Source of the DNA: Saprolegnia diclina VS20
Lineage: Eukaryota > Oomycota > Saprolegniomycetes > Saprolegniales > Saprolegniaceae
Reading direction: 5' to 3'
DNA length: 64,000 bases
NCBI RefSeq assembly: GCF_000281045.1
Contig: NW_008246114.1
Span: 108,406 to 172,405, forward strand
The position numbers and the translations under genes were made by a program. Of this stretch, positions 31,630-42,134 are shown in pieces. The notes beneath the pieces were generated by a model. The model had not been told where the DNA came from. It did not search any database and saw only the letters and a program-made list of their open reading frames with translations. The first letter of the stretch is position 1, and every line of letters begins with the position of its first letter.

Positions 31630-32569
31630 GCTGGTCGTCGAGGTTGAAAGCGAAAAGATGCGACGACAGGCCGACCCCGTTGCAGCGGAAACCAATCAAA
31701 ATGGCCACGGAAATGGTGTGTGATACACGATTTCCGTGACACGCAATGGTCCTGCGCGGTGCGAAATAGTGTGTACTCGATCCTCGACACGCGGTCGCGT
31801 CTGCTCGAAATGCGAGAGCCTTGCCAAACGTACTAAAGAAGAGCGGATACAAATTCGCACTCAATATCTAGATGGATACAAGGCCATACATGCATGCTAG
31901 GCTCAACCATCGCCATCTTTGGTGGTCGAAGGCGGCCTGGGGCAGTACCTGAAAATAGTGTGCGGGAGAAGAGACATCGCACCGACTTCGGCGTGTTGCA
32001 CCATGTGCTCGTTGGAGATAGCAATACGATCTTCGGCGTTCTGTCTTTCAAGTTGGCCATGGTTCTTTGGGTCACTGTTTTCATGGACGTCCAATGCTGG
32101 ACGTCGGCCATGATCCTCCTTGGGTGCTGAACTGGTCGCTTATCATTGCATCACCAGCATCATCTCACTGGACTGCAACCCGTGCTGGCTACCAAAGCCG
32201 CCACGTAGCTGTGAGCGCACCTTGCATCCAGCGGTACTATCGACGTCTCGGTATACTCGATGCGAGCTCCGATGGCGGTCGGCTCGGCGAACGTCGTAGC
32301 AGTGATATCTCTCCATCGCAACAAGAGGGATGTCGACGCGCTGTGTTCGTCGCGCGACGAGTGCCACATGCGTCGACATTCTTGGTGGAAGTCTGGCATT
32401 GGCGAAGAAGACTGGGATGCGAACGTGATCGCATTCTTCCCTTGACGCCTCGGTGCCCTTGCCAGTTCGAGGACTACGAGTTGGTGCGAACACGACCCTT
32501 CGAACAGTATCTACGTTCCTATTTTCCTATTGCTACGTTTATGTTTTAAAAGCAATCCTATGCACTGTA
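31630..32569. other. Intergenic; CCAATC box near NOB1
   Basis: About 940 nt. CCAATC at 31692-31697 lies just upstream of NOB1. Short frames elsewhere have no recognisable content. Confidence 0.55.
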
Positions 32570-33301
32570 CTACAAGTCGACTTTGGTACTATGCGAGACG
32601 GCATCCGTCATGACCCCGTGGAGGTCGAGCTGGTCGTCGTCATCTTCGTCATCTGCAATCGACTCGGTGTAGTAGCTCTGCGGCTGCAAGAACGAGTTGT
32701 TGAGATCGTCGTCGTCGTCCATGTCGGAAAACCCGCCGCTAAACACCGAGAGCGACCGACCTTCTTCGAGAAAGCTGTGCCACAGCGCACTCGGCCGATC
32801 AGCCTCGTCCTCTTCGTCGTCGCCTTGGTGCTCGTCGACGCTCTCGACGACCGAGATGTGGCGTGGTGGCGCGTCACCGCGCGTCGACTCGAGGAGCGGC
32901 AGCCCGTTCTGGCCACCGCGCTGCGAAAGCACAAAGAAATCGTCGTTGAACGTGCGCAAGGCGGGATCGGTGGGCGTGGCTTTGGGCGTACCCTTGGACT
33001 CGACCGGCGGCGGTGGTGCGTACTCGGTCGCGTCCGACGACGAGAGCGCCGTGTCGTTCTGCGACGACGCCTCGCGGCGCAGGCCCACAATAGAGAGCGA
33101 TAACGACGGCGCGGGCAGCCCGAGGTCCATGAGCGACCGGCGCGAGTGGCCGCAAAAGAGCGGCGACGAGCTCACGAGCGAGGCCGCAAGCGTCCGGTCC
33201 TTCTTGGCCGACGCAGCTCGGCGCTGGCGGACGCAGATGCCAACAAGCAGAAGCAGCACGACGGCGATGACGCCGACGACGATGTACTCGGCGGTCGTCA
33301 T
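32570..33301 (-). CDS. Single-pass membrane protein with acidic tail
   Basis: Single exon, 243 aa, ATG at 33301. The first residues MTTAEY are followed at once by one transmembrane helix (IVVGVIAVVLLLLVGICV, about 7-24) and a basic stop-transfer patch (RQRRAASAKK). That arrangement suggests a signal anchor with a long cytosolic tail. The tail is Ser-rich, with a proline run (APPPPVES) and very acidic blocks near the end (QGDDEEDEADRPS, SDMDDDDDLNN, ADDEDDDDQLD). No catalytic domain recognised. It is the first of three minus-strand membrane-protein genes in a row (33987-34826 and 36508-37659 follow). Function unknown. Confidence 0.75.
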   Translation of the reverse strand: MTTAEYIVVGVIAVVLLLLVGICVRQRRAASAKKDRTLAASLVSSSPLFCGHSRRSLMDLGLPAPSLSLSIVGLRREASSQNDTALSSSDATEYAPPPPVESKGTPKATPTDPALRTFNDDFFVLSQRGGQNGLPLLESTRGDAPPRHISVVESVDEHQGDDEEDEADRPSALWHSFLEEGRSLSVFSGGFSDMDDDDDLNNSFLQPQSYYTESIADDEDDDDQLDLHGVMTDAVSHSTKVDL

Positions 33302-33986
33302 GCGAGTTGAAAAATGCGTCTCGTTCGTCGGGCTGAAATGTTGCGAAGTCGCCAGCACGTGCGATCGGGCATCTCAGATTGCACTGCTGGCGATGGCCGA
33401 AAGTGCGACATGTGCATATCTAACACGTTCTAACATCGTTTTCGTCCGGATACGCGACTTTTGTCCGGTAAAAGAGACGACACAGAGTTAGACGCGTGTT
33501 ACAAGGGTTAGACCGCGTGGACCAGCTGGTGTCGAAGGAAACAACGAGTCGCTGGCTCCCAACAACAGCACAACGTACGAATCGAGTTCCACCACACCAG
33601 CTTGCATGGTCGCAGTGACCAACGTCAAGCTCGAGAGGCCGGAATGATCTTCCTGGACGACCATCCATACGAGCCACACAGCGACATATTCTTGGTGTCG
33701 TACTAGCTAACTTAATAGGGCGGAGCCTTTTGGGGTGGAGCCGGGTGGGCAGCACCCGCTTTGGTGTGGTGGCGGAGCCTGGCGTCACTCGACCTCTCGT
33801 CCGAACGCACGACCCCGACAACACCTACCCATTTATGGCTTGCGATCAGCGGCTCTACCAGCTGTGGCTCTACTAGTCCTGCAGCTACGAGCTCAGCTAC
33901 GAGATTGCTGTTCGTCGCCAGGCAAACCACTCTAATGGATGCTAAAACTAATCGATTTTAAGTTAATGGGCGAGAGCGGGTCATCC
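33302..33986. other. Intergenic, nothing recognised
   Basis: About 680 nt between two membrane-protein genes on the same strand. Confidence 0.5.
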
Positions 33987-34826
33987 CTACACGATCGAGT
34001 CCCGGCTCTCGCCGTCGCTGTCCGACGTCGACCGCAGCGTCTCAAAGATCGACCGGGACGTGTCCATCGCACTCATCCACTCGGCGGCGTCGACGTGCTT
34101 GGCTTGCAGCTCGCTCGGGCGCACTGTGTAGCTGTCCATGGTGCCATCACGGATCTCGACTTCAATCTCTTCCTGGATGCGGTTTTGCGAGCCGAAAATA
34201 CCATCTTCGCCGCCCGTGAGCTCGTAAATACGCTGCGATTGAAGCAACATGAGGCTGCGCGAGCTCTCGACCGGCGACTGCCACCCCGCGCTACGGAGGC
34301 TCTGGAGCGCGTCGGGCGGCGCCAGATCGGCCATCATGTAGCGCGAGCTCTCGATCGGCGACTGCCACTCAGTGCTCGCCGGCGCGGGTGCAGGCTCCAA
34401 TGGCACGGTGCTGGACGCCTTTCGGAGCACGCTGCCGCGCGACGACTTGCGCGCCGGCGGCTCTTGCAGCATCGCGGGCTCGATCGGCTTGGGAAAGTAC
34501 TGCTCAAAGTCCTGCGCCGACGCAGTGCCCGGCGACGGCACAAAGCCGTGCTTGTTCGTATCGTCGGCGTGCTGCGACGACCGCCACCGGCGCGACATGT
34601 AGACACCGACCATAAAGATGACGCAGCAGAGCGCGACGACGACCGCGGCCGTAATACCCACGATCGCGGGCACCGACATGGCGTGGCCGTCGGCCGGCGG
34701 CGGCGTGGCGAGAATCGCATTGTGATCGGTGGTGCGGGTCTCGTTCATGGCGACCGGGCTGTCATTCGCATGCACCGAAGCAAGCAGGAGCAGCAGCGTA
34801 AGCGCGGTCTGTGCAGAATTCCGCAT
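33987..34826 (-). CDS. Type I membrane protein with repeated WxS..SSR cytosolic motif
   Basis: Single exon, 279 aa, ATG at 34826. Signal peptide MRNSAQTALTLLLLLASVHA, a short ectodomain of about 30 residues (one NET glycosylation site), one transmembrane helix (VPAIVGITAAVVVALCCVIF, about 52-75), then a Ser/Pro-rich cytosolic tail. The tail holds three related motifs: EWQSPIESSRYMM, GWQSPVESSRSLM and EWMSAMDTSRSIF. They look like repeated phosphorylation or docking sites. The architecture (tiny ectodomain, one helix, long tail) resembles the neighbours at 32570-33301 and 36508-37659. No enzymatic domain recognised. Confidence 0.8.
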   Translation of the reverse strand: MRNSAQTALTLLLLLASVHANDSPVAMNETRTTDHNAILATPPPADGHAMSVPAIVGITAAVVVALCCVIFMVGVYMSRRWRSSQHADDTNKHGFVPSPGTASAQDFEQYFPKPIEPAMLQEPPARKSSRGSVLRKASSTVPLEPAPAPASTEWQSPIESSRYMMADLAPPDALQSLRSAGWQSPVESSRSLMLLQSQRIYELTGGEDGIFGSQNRIQEEIEVEIRDGTMDSYTVRPSELQAKHVDAAEWMSAMDTSRSIFETLRSTSDSDGESRDSIV

Positions 34827-36507
34827 CTCTGAAAATGGAGCGCTTGGCGCGCCTCTGGCCGAGCGCCCTCTTCTTGTTTCGCAGGTTCCAAACACCTGAT
34901 CTGGATGTCTCGGGACAGGCCGTTCGGCGGCAAAGCGTGGGACATTGGCTAAACGCACCCAGATTAGGATTTCGCGCCATTTTTGTCCACCCAGGCGCAC
35001 GATACGAGCAGATCGCTACGAACACAGTGTCTACTCGCTCATCAAAAGAGTAGCTAGCTTGTTGATGACGACAGCGTCCAGAGCAGATTGTCTTGCCGCA
35101 GCGCCAACATAAGTCCGCGTCGTCCGTTGTCCGCGTGGTCGGTGATGGACTGACTGCAGTCCAGTCAATCGGCTACTACCGCTGGGCACTAGACACTGCA
35201 AGATTGAAAGGGCATCGCCTTGGTGGCCCTGACGCGCAGCAATATGCTCTTGTTGTCTGCTTGCGACTCGATGGCGTGTTCCTGGATCAACACAGCGAGC
35301 ACGTTTCAAGTCGCGTGTTTCCAGCCTGTGAACGTGAACGCATCGTCTGGGATAGCCAACGAAGCGTGTTCTCCGCAAGGTGAACAGTCTCTGCAGCACG
35401 GGGAAGTTCCTGCGGCAAACAAGTCGATTGCAGCTCCAACGACGTTCAGGGCGCTGCTAAAGTTGCGTTGGAATAGATGGTTGTCTTCGCGCCATCAATG
35501 TGGCCGTTCCAAGCCGCATGGGACACGCCAAAGCGTCGGGGATCGACGACAGCCTTTACGCGCACCTGACGTGACGCGTCTACCGTCGTATGTGGTGGGC
35601 ACATCGAGTCGGAGCGCCTGTTGGTTTGTGCTCTCGAGGTGCGGCACCTACCTTCGGTTGCTGAACCCTACGCTTCGTGTCGCAGCCACCGATCATTCCG
35701 CCAGCATGTTCTACAGTGTACCTTTGGTTCATTACGCCAGCGTATATAAACCTCAAGGACTACGTAGCAGTATCTTGCTGCACAGAAGCGATTTTTTGAC
35801 CGAGAAATGCATGGAGCAGGATCCAGCGCAACCGAAGGCAACGCGAACGATCGGCAAAAGCACTTGCCGTCGCCGATCACAGACGCTCGCTTTGGATCCG
35901 CGCGAACACGTCGGCGGCGTTGCATCGTCACTCTGTTCTCCGCACCAGTCTCGCCATCGTGGCGGGCTTGGATTTCAGACGCACGGGCGAATCAGCACGC
36001 GGCATTTCTCGATTTTTGGCCAACGAGCGTCGGCAACTATCAAGCAAAGCCCGACCAGCCTTTGGACCAGGCCACGTTGGCAGAACCAGGCACACAAGGT
36101 ACTCGCACCTTTGAATAGTAGCGTAGCAGCCCGACGGCAATGTGTCGGTCCTTGAAGGGCTTGTGAAGTCGCCGACAGGCGACGCGCAGTGCCGTGGCAG
36201 GCGTCGCACAACCCTAGTCGCTGACGTTGGCACGTCCAACACTGCCATTCAATAAGCACCAGTCCAAGCACCGCCGTCGACACCCGACGGGCCATGCAAC
36301 AGACACGCACACACGGGCGACGCTATGCACAATCCTCGAGCCCGACGCTTCTGACGCGGCGAAGTCACTACCGTGGATGCACAGGAGAGAGTTCGAGACA
36401 TCATCCTGAATGCACTGCTTGCAACATACATCATTACGATTCAACGTTGAGTGCTTGACCCTATCACTACTACTCACGTGTCCACTTTGTACTATAAACT
36501 AAAGTAT
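34827..36507. other. Long gene-poor spacer with a possible decayed minus-strand gene
   Basis: About 1.7 kb. On the minus strand around 35180-35420 a coding-looking frame reads NVLAVLIQEHAIESQADN and LLRVRATKAMPFQSC, preceded by SLAIPDDAFTFTGWKHA, but stops interrupt it and no family could be named. A long plus-strand open frame (35220-36155) has random-looking composition and was not accepted. Confidence 0.35.
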
Positions 36508-37659
36508 CTACAACTCCATTTCGATCATGTCCTCACTCGACTCGCTGCCCGCATGCAGCGACGACATGCGGAAGAGCGAGCCTGAGCTCGGGTAAATGTC
36601 CGAGCACTCGGAGATCGCGTGGCTGCTCGGGCCGCGCGACGAGTCAAAGCTGCTCAAGTGGCTCTCCGAATACGTGCCAGGCCCGACGGACGAGCTCGCG
36701 ATGGACGACCCACCAAACTGGACGGGCACGTTGGGCGACTGGTTGCTCGTGATCGTGTCGCGGCCCAAGAGCACGTCCCAGAGCGCTTGGTTGCTCCGCA
36801 TCGGCGACGACGTGAGCGCATGGACTGGTGTCTGGTTGGACGACGGCGCGCGTCGCGGAAACGGCGCATTGCTGCCCAGAAAGGTCGTGTTGTGGATCGA
36901 GCTGTTGTGCGTCCGGTGCATGCTGGGCGAGACGCCACCGCCGTACGGCTCGCCGTTATCCGGCGCTTTGAACGCCGCCGACGACTCGCGCTCCTTGTTG
37001 GACCGACGGTAAATGAAGACGGCGACGAGAATACCGACGACCGCGACGCCGCCCGTGAGCCCTAAAATGAGCGGCAGCGACGAAGCACTGTCCGGTGTCG
37101 CCGCCGACGTCTTGGACAGCGGCGTCACGGTGGTCGACGGGCGGACGGTGCTCGCCTCTTCTTTGATCGGCGCGACGCTGGGTAGAACGTCCTTGGGCGC
37201 TGGTGTCGCCGTTGGCGGCGATGTCGTCAACGGTACCTCGGTCGTTGGCGACAACGTCATTGTGGGGACAGCATCCTTGGTCGTTGGCTCGGGTGTCGGC
37301 GCTTCGGTGGATGGCGCTTCGGTGGGTGCTTCCGTTGGCACCACGGTGGGCGCTTCCGTTGGCACCTCGGTGGGCACCGGTGTGCGCGGTGGTCGTGTAG
37401 TCACTGGTGGCGGTGTGGGTGGTGTCGGCGGCGCGGTCGTTGGCAGTGGCGGCATTGTCACGGTCGTTGGTAGCGGTGTCACTGTGGGCGCAGGCGTCGG
37501 TGCGGGTGTCGGCGCCGGCGTCGGTGCCGCCGTCGGTAGCTCGGTCGTGGGCGACGACGTGACGAGTGGCGTCGACGTCGGTGGCAGTGTCAGCGTCGAG
37601 TCATTTTGTGCGGCGGCGACGACGGCCGCTGCCAGCAGCAGACGCCAAAGCAGTCGCAT
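36508..37659 (-). CDS. Mucin-like type I membrane protein
   Basis: Single exon, 383 aa, ATG at 37659. Signal peptide MRLLWRLLLAAAVVAAAQ, then about 180 residues of Thr/Pro/Ala repeats (APTPAPTPAPTP, PTEVPTEAPTVVPTEAPTEA, SPTTEVPLTTSPP) expected to be heavily O-glycosylated and extended. One transmembrane helix follows (LPLILGLTGGVAVVGILVAV, about 202-223), then a basic RRSNKER stop-transfer and a Ser/Asn-rich cytosolic tail ending EDMIEMEL. This is a typical oomycete wall- or surface-associated stalk protein without a recognised binding domain. The same kind of stalk is used in the GH6 cellulase at 57367. Expected to be regulated with cell-surface genes, but no site was identified. Confidence 0.82.
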   Translation of the reverse strand: MRLLWRLLLAAAVVAAAQNDSTLTLPPTSTPLVTSSPTTELPTAAPTPAPTPAPTPAPTVTPLPTTVTMPPLPTTAPPTPPTPPPVTTRPPRTPVPTEVPTEAPTVVPTEAPTEAPSTEAPTPEPTTKDAVPTMTLSPTTEVPLTTSPPTATPAPKDVLPSVAPIKEEASTVRPSTTVTPLSKTSAATPDSASSLPLILGLTGGVAVVGILVAVFIYRRSNKERESSAAFKAPDNGEPYGGGVSPSMHRTHNSSIHNTTFLGSNAPFPRRAPSSNQTPVHALTSSPMRSNQALWDVLLGRDTITSNQSPNVPVQFGGSSIASSSVGPGTYSESHLSSFDSSRGPSSHAISECSDIYPSSGSLFRMSSLHAGSESSEDMIEMEL

Positions 37660-38329
37660 CGCGTTGGTTTGGTTGTGATGGAAACCACATGATGGGTGCG
37701 GCTTGACTTTGAACCTCGAAGTTGACCATTGACACGCGCCGAATCCACTTGATTTTATAGAGCGGACCCGGTAGCTTCGAACTTCGATCGAAGCTCCACA
37801 GAGTGTCGATCTCGACCTAGACAGGACAGGCAACTGGCTCGTCACGACGTGCAAAGGGCCGCGGCTTCCTGTCGTCCAAAGTCGCCGACTCACCCCTCGC
37901 CCAGAGTCCCGCCTCTTCCTGCAACGCTTACCGGCTGGTAGATACGCCCAAGCGAGTCGAGCTCGGCTTGCACCCAAGAGCCTAAGACGACGACGCATGA
38001 GCTCCTAACGTTACAACATCACAACGGCCGACCAGAGGAGGCGGCAGTAGCAAGAGTGGTGCAGTACTCGTTTGGCCGCGGCAATGTTCGCAAGAAGACG
38101 ACCACTGCCATGTCAACCTCGCAGCCACAACGCTTGAGCGGCCGAAGTGAGCGAACGTGCTGCATGGGGAACGCGGTGCAAAGCCACGGCGCAGGACGAC
38201 CCGAGTGCTTCGCGGGTGGCATCGGACAGCGAGAGAAGCTGCATTGGACAGTTGGACGTGCCGTAGATGCTGCATACATGGCGCGCGAAGAGTGGCGAAA
38301 AGATGTACTACAAGAAGCAGAAGCGTATA
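37660..38329. other. Intergenic, nothing recognised
   Basis: About 670 nt; frame open upstream of the mucin-like gene but without coding character. Confidence 0.5.
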
Positions 38330-39489
38330 TTACGAGAAGAGCGCCATGAGCGCTTTGATAGCGTCTTTCGGAGCTTGCATGTGGGCGTAGCCCTTGAACT
38401 CACTCGCATGGAACGAGTCAAAGAGACTTGATCGTGTTGCCTGCGAGACGTGCATCATGCGTTCAAGGTCTTCGATCGAAATGTCCAAAAACCGAAGCTA
38501 CAGTGGGCATAAGCCACGACTGAGAAAGAACTCAAAAGACGACGCCAACCTGATCTTTGAGCTCAACCACGCGCTGGCAGAGCGCGGTTTGCTCGTGTGC
38601 GAGCTCTTGCGCACTCGCCTGCCCGCGGCTGCCCGCGGGGCGCACGTCTTCCGTGATGACGGGTGGCGCCGCGGCCGCCAACGCCGCCAACGTCGCCGGT
38701 ACCGTCTCCAAGAACGAGCGCCACTCCTTCTCTTGTTCTTGCAACCTATGTTCGATCGTAAGAGGTACAGTCGTGGCATGCGTCGCATCGTACGAGGCAA
38801 GCTTTTCTTCCAGAGAGGTGAGGATGGCGTGGACGGTCTCTTGCTGTGGTTTGGCTTCTTCTTCCGTTGGCTACAGCATATCCATCAGCGTGATAAAGGT
38901 ATGGCGTGTGTACCTCGTTGGAGGCGAACTGGTCCTTGATGACAGCTGCCGCCTTCTCCACTATGTAGGACAAGTGCCATGATGGGCCTGCGGAGCAGCA
39001 AGATGACGACGTACGCACGTGGACGACTTGCTTCTTCGTGCATGTTTCCTTGGCCGCGCTCTGCGTCTGGGCCACGATGCGTTTGTGGAGTTGGGTACAT
39101 AAGGTATCGAACATTTGCAGTCGATGGTGCTCCTGGTTGGCGACGAGCTTGGCACGGATCGCGACCTCGTCCGGCGTCGGCTCCCGCCGGGTGGGCCTCC
39201 GCATGGCCTTCGCCCGCGACGGCGTGCCAAAGAGCGCGCGTTCTGGAAGAAGCGACTCGTCGCCGAGAAAGTCGCCATCGTCGTCGTCGTCCATGGCATG
39301 ATGGATGTCGTTGGCCCCATGGCGACGCGCCTTCTTCGTAAAGACAAAGGGCGATGCGACCTTCTGCGGCGTCTTGAAGACGAAGGGTCGCTTCCTAGGA
39401 AGAGGGAGCATGAGCATGGACCTTCCATGGACCGCTTCGAGCGCGTACGATGGCTCCCGCCCGTGCTTCCGGCGCGGTCCCTCGGGCAT
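38330..39489 (-). CDS. Hypothetical coiled-coil protein
   Basis: Four exons (39489-39015, 38960-38914, 38870-38550, 38497-38330), 336 aa, ATG at 39489. The N-terminus is basic with a repeated FVF(K)TP-like motif (RPFVFKTPQKVASPFVFTKK), followed by an acidic patch (MDDDDDGDF) and RALFGTPSRAKAM. The rest is helical: VLEKAAAVIKDQFASNE, EEEAKPQQETVHAILTSLEE, RLQEQEKEWRSFLETVP, ELAHEQTALCQRVVELKDQ. It ends DLERMMHVSQATRSSLFDSF and APKDAIKALMALFS. Basic/TP-rich head plus coiled coil suggests a nuclear, chromosome or kinetochore protein, but I do not recognise a family. Junctions are clean, so the gene is probably real. Confidence 0.72.
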
Positions 39490-39899
39490 GTCCCTCGTCG
39501 GTCCGTTGGCTGGAATTCAAATTCTTGACTGTTATAAACAAACGACTACCATTGGCTAAAAATCAACGAATGGCAGCGAGCTTTCGCAGGTTAATCGCAC
39601 GCCACCTACTACCATTCCCTCCCACCCTCGACGTTGTCTCGAGCGTCCTCGCCATGACGCTTCGTACATCGACAAAGATCTATTCATGTATTATCTCGTA
39701 CTTGAATAGACATAACCATTGTCGAGTTCATCGAGGGACACACGCTTCCAAAGGCCTCCAGTTGCGTGCAGGTAGCCAGCCTTTCTGCATCCTATAAAAA
39801 TGAAAAGTATATGTACACTTGTTTTACGTATCGCTACTCAATAATTTTAATCCTGCCAATGGGATGCCGGGAAACGCGCGCAAGCTCCGATCTCAGATC
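39490..39899. other. Intergenic, nothing recognised
   Basis: About 410 nt downstream of the SPFH gene; no motif noted. Confidence 0.5.
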
Positions 39900-41465
39900 T
39901 TAGGCCGAGATGCCATTGATGTTCAAGAGCACATTGGACTTTTGCTGCGCGACAAAGACGTCCGCGAGCAAGTTCTTGTTGCCGTTGCCAGCGATCACGA
40001 GATCGGCGTTCGAGGCCATCGCGCTCGTCACGTCGAGCCGCTGCATCTTGAGCAAGTACTCGCGCTGGAGCTGGAGCTTGCCGGACGCGGCGCCTTCGGC
40101 GTCGGCCAGAATCTCATTCACGCGGGCATCGCCGAGCGCCTGGAGTCGGTCGACGTCCGCCTTCATCTTGACCATCAGCGCGTCGCGTTCGGCGAGGATC
40201 TTCATGACTTCGGCGTCGCACGCCGCCTTGATTTCCGTTTGGATCATCTCGGTCTCGGCCGTAATCTTGGCGATCGAGAGGTCGGCGTCCGCGACAATCT
40301 TGGCGCAGCGCACGCTTTGCTCTTGCTGAATCTGCGCTTCCAGCAGCTTGGTGTCGGCCATGATGACGTCAATGTCCTTTTGAATCTCGGCGCACTGGCG
40401 ACTGCCCGCTTCGGTTTCTTCCATGCGGCGCATGCGCTTCGAGAGCTTGGTCGTATCGATCTCTTCCTTGTACTGGAGCAGCTGCATATCGCTCTGCTGC
40501 TTCATCGTCTGCTCCTTGATCGCGCTTTGGTACGTGGTCTTCTCTTCCATTTGCGTCTCGAAATTTTGCGGCAAGAGCACGTTTGTGATCGAGACGGTGC
40601 TAATCTCGACGCCGTACGGGTTGAATTGCTTGTTGAGGTTGTGCTTGATGTCTTCTGTGACGCTGTACAGAATCTTGGCTGCTGGAATGTCGCCAGGGCC
40701 TTCCGAGGCGTCAACCTGGAGGTACTTGACGGGCATTGCGAGCGCCGGCGCCATTTTGCCACGCGGCAGGTCGCTAGCTTCGTCTTCCTTGGTCTCTTCG
40801 TCTTCTTGAATGGCGTCGTGCGGCAGAAGCGGCGCCGTCGGGCCTCGCATCTGCAGCGAGTTCTCCAACCGTTCCTTGACGGTACCGTCGCGAAGCGAGT
40901 AGACTTCTGTGTGCTCGACGTTGCGCGCGAGGGCGCGGACCGCTTCTTCTTGGGCGTTTCGGAGCTGCGTCTCGAGGCCTTGCGGGCCGAGCTCGTACAC
41001 GAAGCGCTTGACGAGCGCCGGGTCTTCGCCCTTCTCTTCGTCGCCCATGATGCGGAAGACGAGCCCCATGTCGATGTGAACCGTGACGTTGTCGGCGGTC
41101 TTGCAGCCCTTGACCGGCGTGTCAAACACGACGTTTTGCTTGGTCACGAGGTACGCAATCTTGGTAAAGACCGACGCCATGTGAAAGCCTGCAGGCCAGA
41201 GCGGGCTATGGCGGCCGTCGGGGTACACGTAGTCAATGTCGCGGCCGTAGCGCTGGACGATCGCATACATGCCTTCGGGGACGCACAGATACGGCTTGAC
41301 CGGGTTGCGCCCCGGCTGCAGCATCACAATGGTGTTGCCGTCTTTGCACGAGCCAAACTTCTCGTTGGCCTTGTCCGCGCTCCCAATGTGATCAAAGATC
41401 AGGTGCGTCTGGACCTTGGACTTGGCGTCCATTCCGTTTGAGGTGGCGGTGGTGGTACGACTCAT
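39900..41465 (-). CDS. SPFH/Band-7 domain protein (paralogue 1)
   Basis: Single exon, 521 aa, ATG at 41465 (MSRTTTATSNGMDAKSKV). An SPFH/Band-7 domain covers about residues 55-320: VPEGMYAIVQRYGRDIDYVYPDG, AYLVTKQNVVFDTPVKGCKT, NVTVHIDMGLVFRIMG, YELGPQGLETQLRNAQEEAVR, VEISTVSITNVLLPQNFE. A long helical region follows (QMEEKTTYQSAIKEQ, TEMIQTEIKAACDAEVMKI), as in stomatin/prohibitin/flotillin relatives, which form oligomeric membrane scaffolds. There is no N-terminal transmembrane helix, so membrane contact would be peripheral or by acylation. An acidic insertion (QEDEETKEDEASD) interrupts the SPFH core. It lies head to head with a second SPFH gene at 42135. Confidence 0.92.
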   Translation of the reverse strand: MSRTTTATSNGMDAKSKVQTHLIFDHIGSADKANEKFGSCKDGNTIVMLQPGRNPVKPYLCVPEGMYAIVQRYGRDIDYVYPDGRHSPLWPAGFHMASVFTKIAYLVTKQNVVFDTPVKGCKTADNVTVHIDMGLVFRIMGDEEKGEDPALVKRFVYELGPQGLETQLRNAQEEAVRALARNVEHTEVYSLRDGTVKERLENSLQMRGPTAPLLPHDAIQEDEETKEDEASDLPRGKMAPALAMPVKYLQVDASEGPGDIPAAKILYSVTEDIKHNLNKQFNPYGVEISTVSITNVLLPQNFETQMEEKTTYQSAIKEQTMKQQSDMQLLQYKEEIDTTKLSKRMRRMEETEAGSRQCAEIQKDIDVIMADTKLLEAQIQQEQSVRCAKIVADADLSIAKITAETEMIQTEIKAACDAEVMKILAERDALMVKMKADVDRLQALGDARVNEILADAEGAASGKLQLQREYLLKMQRLDVTSAMASNADLVIAGNGNKNLLADVFVAQQKSNVLLNINGISA

Positions 41466-42134
41466 GCTGTGAACAATGGAAATTGAAAAATGAAAATGAA
41501 ATTGAAACAAACAATGACGATCTTGGAGGATTCTTGCATCTGCGAGCCCGTGTCGCACACCCCAACGGCAACAGAGGACCGAAGTTGCGTTGGACAGACG
41601 CGTGAAGATGCACCCCACGTACCTGCCGCGGGCGCGATCTTCAAGGATCCGTGCTCAGATTCAACAGAAAGACGTGTCCCAGCGCCAAAGATCGCGCTGG
41701 ATGTGGACTGGAAACGAATCTTGTAGCCAGGAATTGGATTTTTCAAAACCACCATGTTGGACACGTGTTTTTATAGAATCACATACACAACGCTGGATAA
41801 AATCATTAAAATATTGCGCGGTGGCACGCGGTTGCAAGATCTGGGACACGTTTTTCATTTTTGTCCACATCCACAAGACAGGTGGGACATGCATGATCAG
41901 ATGCACGTTGAAAAGCCAGCAGCACTACGTGGCAGCGTAGCACGCTTGCATATACATATCTTTAGACAGAGCCGCAGGATCACAAACTTGAACGCGGTGT
42001 CCGCGACACGCCGTCGTCTTCTCGGACGCCGCTCCATCGCTCCACTGGTATCCGTCGTGTCCAACATCTCCAAAATCCACGGATCATTCACGATCATTTT
42101 CCAATTTTCCTTGGCCTTCGCAACCTAACCTACC
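41466..42134. promoter_or_regulatory. Bidirectional promoter region of the SPFH pair
   Basis: A 669-nt spacer separates the two divergent start codons. Core-promoter-like words sit close to both: on the plus strand TCATTTTCCAATTTT (42094-42108), about 27 nt before the ATG at 42135; on the minus strand a CATTTT/CAATTTCC run (about 41476-41505) before the ATG at 41465. The middle has no recognised feature. Confidence 0.5.
42094..42108 (+). promoter_or_regulatory. INR + FPR-like core promoter
   Basis: TCATTTT followed directly by CCAATTTT matches the known oomycete initiator plus flanking promoter region arrangement, 26-40 nt upstream of the start codon. Assignment is by consensus only. Confidence 0.55.

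Noticed and set aside
30475-31647. Plus-strand open frame of 390 codons
   Set aside because: Antisense of NOB1, which has clear catalytic motifs in the other strand.
32067-32549. Plus-strand open frame of 160 codons
   Set aside because: No coding bias, no similarity, and no splice continuation.
35220-36155. Plus-strand open frame of 311 codons
   Set aside because: Composition looks random, no domain, and the opposite strand also shows scattered coding-like debris; judged a chance frame.
39819-41441. Plus-strand open frame of 540 codons
   Set aside because: Antisense shadow of the SPFH gene; long only because the sense gene is GC-rich.
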